Source: Parachlorella kessleri (taxonomy: Eukaryota; Chlorophyta; Trebouxiophyceae; Chlorellales; Chlorellaceae). From it: 24,180 nucleotides of DNA. The stretch spans positions 1-24,180 of the forward strand of contig BBXU01002688.1 of NCBI GenBank assembly GCA_001598975.1, given 5' to 3'. Of the stretch, positions 18,322-24,180 are shown piece after piece. The notes under the pieces are model-generated. The model worked only from the letters and a program-made list of their open reading frames with translations, searched no databases and had not been told where the DNA came from. A program made the translations under genes and the position numbers. The stretch's first letter is position 1. Every line of letters begins with the position of its first letter.

Positions 18322-21300
18322 ATGCAGCAACAGCAGAAGGCGCGCAGATACGTCCCATTCTGGCTCATGGCGGCGACCACCGTGGTATTAGTCCTGGCTG
18401 GCCTGCAGCTGCTAGCAGGTTTTCAGGTAGGAGGCTAGGCCGCAGGGCTTATGCAGGCGGTCCCTGCAAGCTGCCAGTAGCCAAGCTTGAACAACAACTT
18501 GAGGTGGCTTACAAAGGATGCTGGTTGGGTAGTAGCTCTCCCATATCAACTTAATAGCACGGAGTTGCGCCGCCTCCTTCTGTCCATTGGATAATATCGT
18601 AGCAGTTAAGCAGGGGTGACACTGCTGACTCGCCTCGCGGTGGCTCCCCTGCTGTCTGACTGCGGCGCCTGCGTTTGCAGCAGCAAACTGAGGCCTCGCC
18701 CACCGGCGGCCGCTCTCTACCTGCTCGCAAGCTGGCTGACGACTCTCCTCCGAGCAAGCGCGCCCTCCGCACTACGCACACGGTGCGCCAAAGCCTCACA
18801 AGTCCAGTGGGCATGCTGCGTGGCATAGCAGCGCGTGAAGGCGACTGATCAGCGGAGGCGGAGGTGCCAGCGCGGCGGCCTGAGCTTCGTGAATCCTCAG
18901 TAATGCATGTATGAAGGGGGTATCTACCCCAGATGGCGGTAGGGCTTCCCAGTGGCCTCAGCTGCGCTTGGTTCCTGTCCTAGCTGATCTGCAATTCCTT
19001 TCAAAACAGCAACGTGTTTGCTCGTGCAGTGCATTGAGGCAAGGGGTGGTCTGCCGGAGCAGCGAGTCTGTGTGTTCCACGACCTGGTGCTGTACAACGG
19101 GAGGGTCCTCTATGTAACCGACGGTAGGTGGCCCCGCCAGTCGGAAATGCATGCGACTCCCAGCCCTCATGGGTGATGACTTCTGCTAAAGCACTTGGCT
19201 GGGCACAAAACAGCCACAATTAGTGACCCAGTGTTATGCTGGGGGGGGCTGTTGCTTGTGGGGGTCCCTGCGGGAAAAGGGCGAGCTAGTGGATGCTTTC
19301 TTCCTGGAGTGGAAACTACGTCGGTGCTCGTAGTACCCTCGTGGGAAGTTACAGAGCCGGGCTGTGGCGGTTGCAGATGCCAACGACACCGTCCCGCCCA
19401 TCAAGATCTCCTGGCTGAAGAAGTTTGAGGGGGACAACATGTTTCAGCACACCGTCGTGAACCAGTCGCAGCTGGAGTTTAACTGGGACACGGCACAGGT
19501 GGGCGCACTGAGCATTTCAGCATGAGTGACATCAGGAAGTCACCTTGTCATGGTCAGATAGCCTGAGTACTCATCCCCTGGGTGAAGTTTACTAGATCTT
19601 GCAGCGTGCAGTGCTCTCAGGTGGCAGATGGCGTGTGAAGCCTGCGTGGTTTTCTTGCGAACAGGTGGGTGAGATGCCTTAGGCTGGCCTGGTCCGTCAG
19701 CAGCCCTCCTACGACCTCGGCCTCCTTGGCAGCAGGAATCTGATTCCTGGGATGCCGCATGCAGGTGGAGGAGATCCCCCAGGCCGGCCTGATCCACCAG
19801 CAGCACTACTCCAACTTCTACCACATGTTCAGCGAGGTGGCGCCCAGCGTGCACTTCGTGCTGTGCAAGTTCCTGGGAGACTGCACCTACTCGGCAGACA
19901 GCAAGTGAGCTGGAGATATTGGGGGCAAGGTGGTGGTCAGGAGTGGTCGAGAGGAGAGTTGCAGTGGTGGTGGTCCGTGGCTGGTAGTGGTGTGCTTGCT
20001 TGGTCACGGCTCGAGTCAGCGTGGGCTGCAGGGCAATGCTTGGCCACTTGAGGATGCCCGTGAGCGAGCTATCACACAAATGTTAAGGGTTCGCATAAGG
20101 ACAAGCACAAGCGCAAGGATTTACAAGCACGCCTTTGGCTGTAGTCAGTGTTGGGGACAGGCTGCCAGGCGGTGATGGAGTTGAACCAATGACACTCTCG
20201 TTGTAAGCGAGTTGCTCTACAGACTGATCCAAATACCTGTTATTATATATAATAGCGTTTAACTTCATAAGGGCGCTGCTTGTGTGGGTGCAGGACACGG
20301 CTCTTCTTTATTCAGGAGAAGCGCCCCGACATCCCCGTTTACATCATGCTGGACTCCATTGCGGACACCTTCGCATGTATGTCGCCCCAGCCGGTCTGGC
20401 ACAAGGACGACCCCCAGATGCAGAACAGGGTGCGGCAGCGGAGGGTCGGGAAGGGAGAGATGGGGCTGCACTGGAAATATGAAGGAACAGCTGGGCGGTG
20501 GAGTGAGACGCACCCGGGGGGTTTGTGAGGGTGGCAATGCGCTGCCGGTCAGCCCTCGGGCTTGGACGGCTATGAAGATTCTATAGGCAGCTTGGTGTCG
20601 AACAGGGACTCGAGGACACACGGAGCAGCGTCCTGTTTGGCTGCTTTGGATTTGCCAACCCTTTCGCTCATTTTGGATGGCCAGAGGAAGCCTACGAGGG
20701 ATGGTCCATGTTGCCTGCGACACCTACTGACAGCTGCCGCCGCTGCTCCTGTCCATGCGTAGTGGGCGCAAGCACGCTCATTGCTCAACTGCCCACGCGT
20801 GGCACACCCAGCTCACAAGCCATGCAAGGTGCGTGGGCCTTGGTGTGTGCCCTGCAGGTGTATGTGCTTAAGAAGGCGGTGGTGGGGGTGTCCAACGAGG
20901 TGAGGGCCTTCCACAACTGGGAGCAGGACTTCCAGAAGCAGTACCGCGAGCCGCCCAAGGCGCCCATGGTCGCCTGGCGCCAGCGCATGGCGGACTGCTT
21001 TGGCTTCAACTTCACCCAGGTGGGGAAGGCGGGTGCGTGGGGCTTGCAAAGCTTGCCATTGGTTGATAAGGGGTTACTGCAGGTGCATGGGGCCCGGGAG
21101 GGGTGGTTGTGGTATCACTTGAGATTGGTAGGAGTCAGGGGCTAGGAGGATAGTCTCGCCCTGTATCATGTCAATCGCCGCTGGCGCCGGCGTCGGCGCT
21201 TGGGCTAGCGGGGGCCTTTGGTTTCTCTTTGCCATTCTGCTATCCTCACATTGGGTGACGCCAGGGGTCACAGTGGGCTATATAGGAGGGTTGGTGTCAA

Positions 21301-24180
21301 GGACGTCCTACCGCTGTTTTGCCTGCGCTAAGCTTCTCCACCCGTGCGCTGCGTCCCACGCAACGGCCCAAGCCCAGCGCATTCTGCAGCTAGTTTAGGT
21401 ATCATGGCAAAAGTGCAGTACCCTTCTCCAGGGCTGCGCAAAGGGTCGTCCTGCTGCTGTACAATTTGTTCAGGCGGTGGCACCTACCAACACCTTGCGC
21501 ATCCTATTCATCAACCGGCATTATGAGGAGGGGCGGATGATACTTAACCAGGCCAAGCTGGCCCACCTGATAGAGTGAGTTGGCCTGCACGTGGATGAGG
21601 AGGTAGAGGGAGGCGAGCCGAGTGCAACAGCCTTGGGCCCACGTGGTAGGAGTGAGTGCTCTTCTGCTTGGCTCGCCTGGGCAAGAAAATGCGTCTTGCC
21701 TGCTTTCTGGGGTAAAATAGCTGGTGACAGGGGATTCATGCGTGGTATGAATGCTTGATGCTATCTTGCTGCCTTTTCTTGGTTCACTTGAAACTCTGCT
21801 GGGCAGGACGGTTGCCTTGTCTTCTTGCGGCTGCCAGTATAATGAACCGGCCGTCTTGAGAGTCAGTCGCGCAAGCATGTCCCCAACCGGGCGGCTCGTG
21901 CCTGCAGGAAGTTGCCGGAAGTGAAGGAGTTCCAGGGTTTGGAGATAGACCTCCAGTACCTGAATGGCGATGACACGCTGCGGCACCAGGCCGCCCTCTT
22001 CTGGAACGCCTCGCTGCTCATCTGGCCCCACGGCGCCACCATGGCGATGACCACCTTCCTGCCCCGGGTGAGTTGGTGGACAGTTTGTAAGAGGTTGCGT
22101 CATGGTTGACTCATCTGGCCCGACGGTGATGACTACCTTCCTGCCCCGGGTAAGGAGGGGTTGAGACGCCAGGGGACACACACACCGGCCTTGAGTGGGA
22201 GGGCCACCTCAGGCTGCATTCCACTGGCGTACATGCATGTCTGAACCAAAGTAAAGAATTACCCTGGAAGGGAAAAGCAGGGAGACGGGGCGCTGTGTAC
22301 CGGTATGTGTGTGTGTTGGGGGGGGGGGGGGGGGGTCATTTGTGATGATAGCACTGGGCTGTCCGGGCAGCTCAACCTGGCAAAAGAGCGCTTGCAGCCT
22401 AGCAGCTGCCTGTGGCTGGACTCGTACTGCAGGGGGCCCAGGCTGTTGAGGTGATTCCCTGGGTCGAAGAGGACAAGGCCCGGCACCCCGAGTGGGTCCA
22501 GGTGAGGCCCTAGTCTAGTCTTACAGCTTGGTCTTAAAGGTAAGGCCCTGCATCTGGTACGGCAGCAGCACGGCAAGCGGTGCACAGCCGTGTCCCGCAC
22601 AAGCTCTCTCTGCTGGTGTGCTGCGGGTCCTGAGGGCTGTCGGGCTCTATGCGTTCTGAGGGCTATCCAACCTGCGGTTAGGTACCCCCACCCCCCCCAC
22701 CCACACCCACTACCACCACACACGACCACTCATGGGGCGCTGGTGCAGAAGGGCGGCTCTCAGTCCAGTCTTTGTGTGCTAGGACATCGTTCTTGGTCAC
22801 TCTGGTAGTCCACCGCGCCCACGACAGCACATAGCTTGATGGTGAGTCACCTGCCCATGTCATGCCATCGTGTCGTGTGCTTTGCCATGCAGGCCATCCG
22901 GGACACGTTCTCCCTCAGCATTGATTTGTATGCCGTGCAAAACAAGGAGCGGCGGCGCGTGATGTTCAACCAAGATGTGAGTGCCCGGCCGGCAGCTGCG
23001 ATGACACAATGCACACAGCATAACTGCATCCAGCCCAGGCAGCACAGTTTTACCCTCTCACCTCTCTGTTCGCACTGCCTTCCACCATTAACACATGTAC
23101 ATGTACAGCTGCCGTGCCAACCGCATAGGGGGCCTTAGCCGGATCTAAGGACTGCCTCCTGCCTGTGCCTGAGGCAAGACAGAACACACACATGTCGCTG
23201 CTTTTGGGTGCCCTGCTTCTGTCCCTGCTCCCTAGAGTACTGCAGTGCAGCAGCACCTGCAGTACCAAACACAGGAGAGAACCCGGGAGAATGTTTGTGA
23301 CACCGCAGCGAGAGCCCTGGTACTGCAGGCCCTCGCGGAGTATCCGCAATACCGGGATGCCTCGCCGGAGCACAAGATCGCGCTGCTGGAGCAGGGCGTG
23401 TGTCCACCTGGTAGGCTGAGAAGCTGTCTCAGGACTTTAGCGTCTTAGGGTGTTGCGTTCTGTTGCTAGCTCTTCAGCCTCCTGTAGGGCTGCAGCCGAA
23501 GGTCCCATTCCTGCCACCTGTTGGCACAGTATCAAAGTATCAATGCCCCTGCCAGGGAGGGGGTTGACACGCTGGCTGTTGCCCTGCCAGGGGCGGTGAG
23601 CTTAATTGGCACGTGCTCCTGTATGCTTGTGGAAGTGCAAGGTAGGGAGGCTTTGGGAGGGGCTTGGCCTGCGTGGCCGCTCGATGGGTACGCGGAAGCA
23701 CAACAGCAGTTGCCTTGCTATGCTGCACTGTGGTTTGCCAGGTATGCAGGGCTACATTGCAACCAGCCCACCAAGAGAAGCGTGCCACACACTGTAGATG
23801 CCCAGCTGCAGCGCTGAGCCACATCCCTGCCTGACTCTTTCCAGGTGTGGACGGGTTCACGTGCCCCTTCTGGTGGAACCACTGGAAGGTTTCCCTGAAC
23901 CTCGACTGGGCAGTCTTAGAGCCCACCCTCAAAACTGCGCTGGGCAAGCTGATAGAACTACGCAAGGCCGGGGGCCAGCTGCCGGTGGCAGCGGCAGCGG
24001 ACAGCGCTGGTGGGGCGGCTGGGAGCGGCAAGGACGGCATGCTGCAGGAGGGCGCCGGCGCCGCCGACGCTGAGCCTGCTGGCGACGGGCACGACCGCAG
24101 CCGCAGCCTGGCCGGTTCGCCGTCGCAGCAGGCACAGCAGCGCGGCGCCGCGGCGGCGGCGGCGGGGCTCGAGCCCGCCG
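18322..24180 (+). CDS. GT61 (DUF563) family glycosyltransferase, 3' end cut by window
   Basis: Family members transfer xylose, arabinose or GlcNAc in the secretory pathway, for example plant N-glycan beta-1,2-xylosyltransferase. Exons: 18322-18426, 18681-18782, 19030-19123, 19377-19498, 19765-19904, 20294-20429, 20858-21019, 21474-21574, 21908-22067, 22433-22501, 22893-22976, 23251-23410, 23845-24180 (open), 590 aa so far, all phases agreeing. Residues 1-10 are a basic tail with KARR (6-9), an [RK]X[RK]-type ER-exit motif; 12-32 are a signal anchor; 36-69 a Ser/Arg/Lys-rich stem. The catalytic region has EQRVCVFHDLVLYNGRVLYV, HYSNFYHMFSEVAPSVHFVL, VSNEVRAFHNW, LRILFINRHY, and the family signature LIWPHGATMAMTTFLPRGAQ (HGA at 362-364) followed by VEVIPW. 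The last exon ends in a low-complexity Ala/Gly/Ser/Gln-rich tail. The exon 2 donor could instead be about 27 nt later. The family call is good; donor sugar and acceptor are unknown. Confidence 0.9.
19661..19720 (+). repeat. Decayed copy of GT61 exon 5 start in the preceding intron
   Basis: Aligned without gaps to 19762-19821 (acceptor plus start of exon 5), about 43 of 60 bases match, including the CAGGTGG junction. The copy lies 101 bp upstream in the same orientation. It contains an in-frame TAG where exon 5 has CAG, so it can no longer serve as the exon. Confidence 0.65.
20167..20238 (-). pseudogene. tRNA-Val(UAC)-like relic, antisense in GT61 intron 5
   Basis: The minus strand shows a tRNA-like order: D-arm GATCAGTCTGTAGAGC, an anticodon stem CTCG/CGAG around the loop CTTACAA (anticodon TAC, valine), and a T-loop within GGTTCAACTCC, which fits the B-box consensus. 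Defects: A11 where C is usual breaks the D-stem and the A-box, two T-stem pairs (49-65, 50-64) and about two acceptor pairs fail, and no T-run terminator follows. It may be a nuclear, plastid-derived or SINE-like tRNA remnant. Boundaries are approximate. Confidence 0.5.
20241..20254. repeat. Perfect 14-bp AT palindrome flanking the tRNA-like relic
   Basis: TATTATATATAATA is its own reverse complement and begins three bases upstream (minus-strand sense) of the tRNA-like sequence. TATA-like DNA upstream of tRNA genes can help Pol III initiation in plants; here it may equally be chance AT-rich intron sequence. Confidence 0.6.
22110..22155 (+). repeat. Copy of GT61 exon 9 end and donor in the following intron
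   Basis: This repeats the end of exon 9 (22017-22073): CTCATCTGGCCC, then a gap of about 10 bases, then GATGAC-ACCTTCCTGCCCC and a working-looking donor (CGG before GTAAGG). It lies about 82 bp downstream in the same orientation. Reading on from exon 9 to this second donor meets a TGA at 22107-22109, so its use would truncate the protein. Confidence 0.85.
22318..22335 (+). repeat. G18 homopolymer in GT61 intron 9
   Basis: An uninterrupted run of about 18 G follows a TG-rich stretch (from about 22301), roughly 100 bp before the exon 10 acceptor. Its length may be affected by sequencing error. It could form a G-quadruplex in DNA and in the pre-mRNA. Confidence 0.85.

Noticed and set aside
18783..18809. 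Longer form of GT61 exon 2 with a donor at CCA|GTGGGC
   Set aside because: Phase-compatible but a weaker donor than ACG|GTGCGC; kept only as an alternative.
21504..22181. Minus-strand open frame of 225 codons
   Set aside because: Antisense to GT61 exons 8-9; no recognisable domain, and the plus strand carries the conserved HGA signature.
1..24180. CRISPR array, insertion sequence, bacterial operon or viral gene
   Set aside because: No spaced direct-repeat array, no transposase motifs and no terminal inverted repeats with target duplications; all genes are intron-split nuclear genes of green algal type.

Overview
This is intron-dense nuclear DNA of a green alga (chlorophyte, probably Chlorophyceae or Trebouxiophyceae). 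Coding sequence is split into exons of about 50-340 nt with GT-AG introns, typically a GTGAGY or GTGCG donor and a TGCAG acceptor. Bodies are moderately GC-rich, 3' regions are long with TGTAA-type poly(A) signals, and the proteins are plant-like. Long open frames exist, but most are antisense or intronic. Five genes were rebuilt by joining exons whose intron phases agree, guided by family motifs. No transcript data were available.

Layout. (1) 346-1832, plus strand: 3' end of a hotdog-fold acyl-CoA thioesterase (ACOT9-like) whose 5' part lies outside the window. (2) 1833-3030: convergent intergenic DNA with repeats, a hairpin and poly(A) signal candidates. (3) 7861-3031, minus strand: complete 12-exon MRS2/CorA-type magnesium transporter of 474 aa, with AMN where the family signature is GMN. 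(4) 12268-8579, minus: complete 9-exon FkbM-type methyltransferase of 387 aa. (5) 12269-14344: about 2.1 kb with no convincing gene. (6) 17831-14345, minus: complete 8-exon paralogue of gene 4, 418 aa. (7) 17832-18321: shared head-to-head promoter region. (8) 18322 to the window end, plus: GT61/DUF563-type glycosyltransferase, 13 exons seen, 590 aa so far and still open at the edge. Its fifth intron holds an antisense, decayed tRNA-Val(UAC)-like sequence.

How they fit together. Genes 4, 6 and 8 each start with a short, often basic tail followed by one hydrophobic signal anchor. They therefore look like type II membrane proteins of the secretory pathway, two methyltransferases and one glycosyltransferase. 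Green algal N-glycans are known to carry xylose (added by GT61-type enzymes) and O-methylated mannose. A physical cluster of two anchored FkbM methyltransferases and a GT61 enzyme is thus a candidate glycan-decoration locus; this is inference.

Most unusual structure: three places where a short piece of an exon edge, including its splice site, is repeated about 90-110 bp away inside the neighbouring intron. The two methyltransferase paralogues also differ in intron positions. Together these suggest ongoing exon-boundary duplication and intron turnover.
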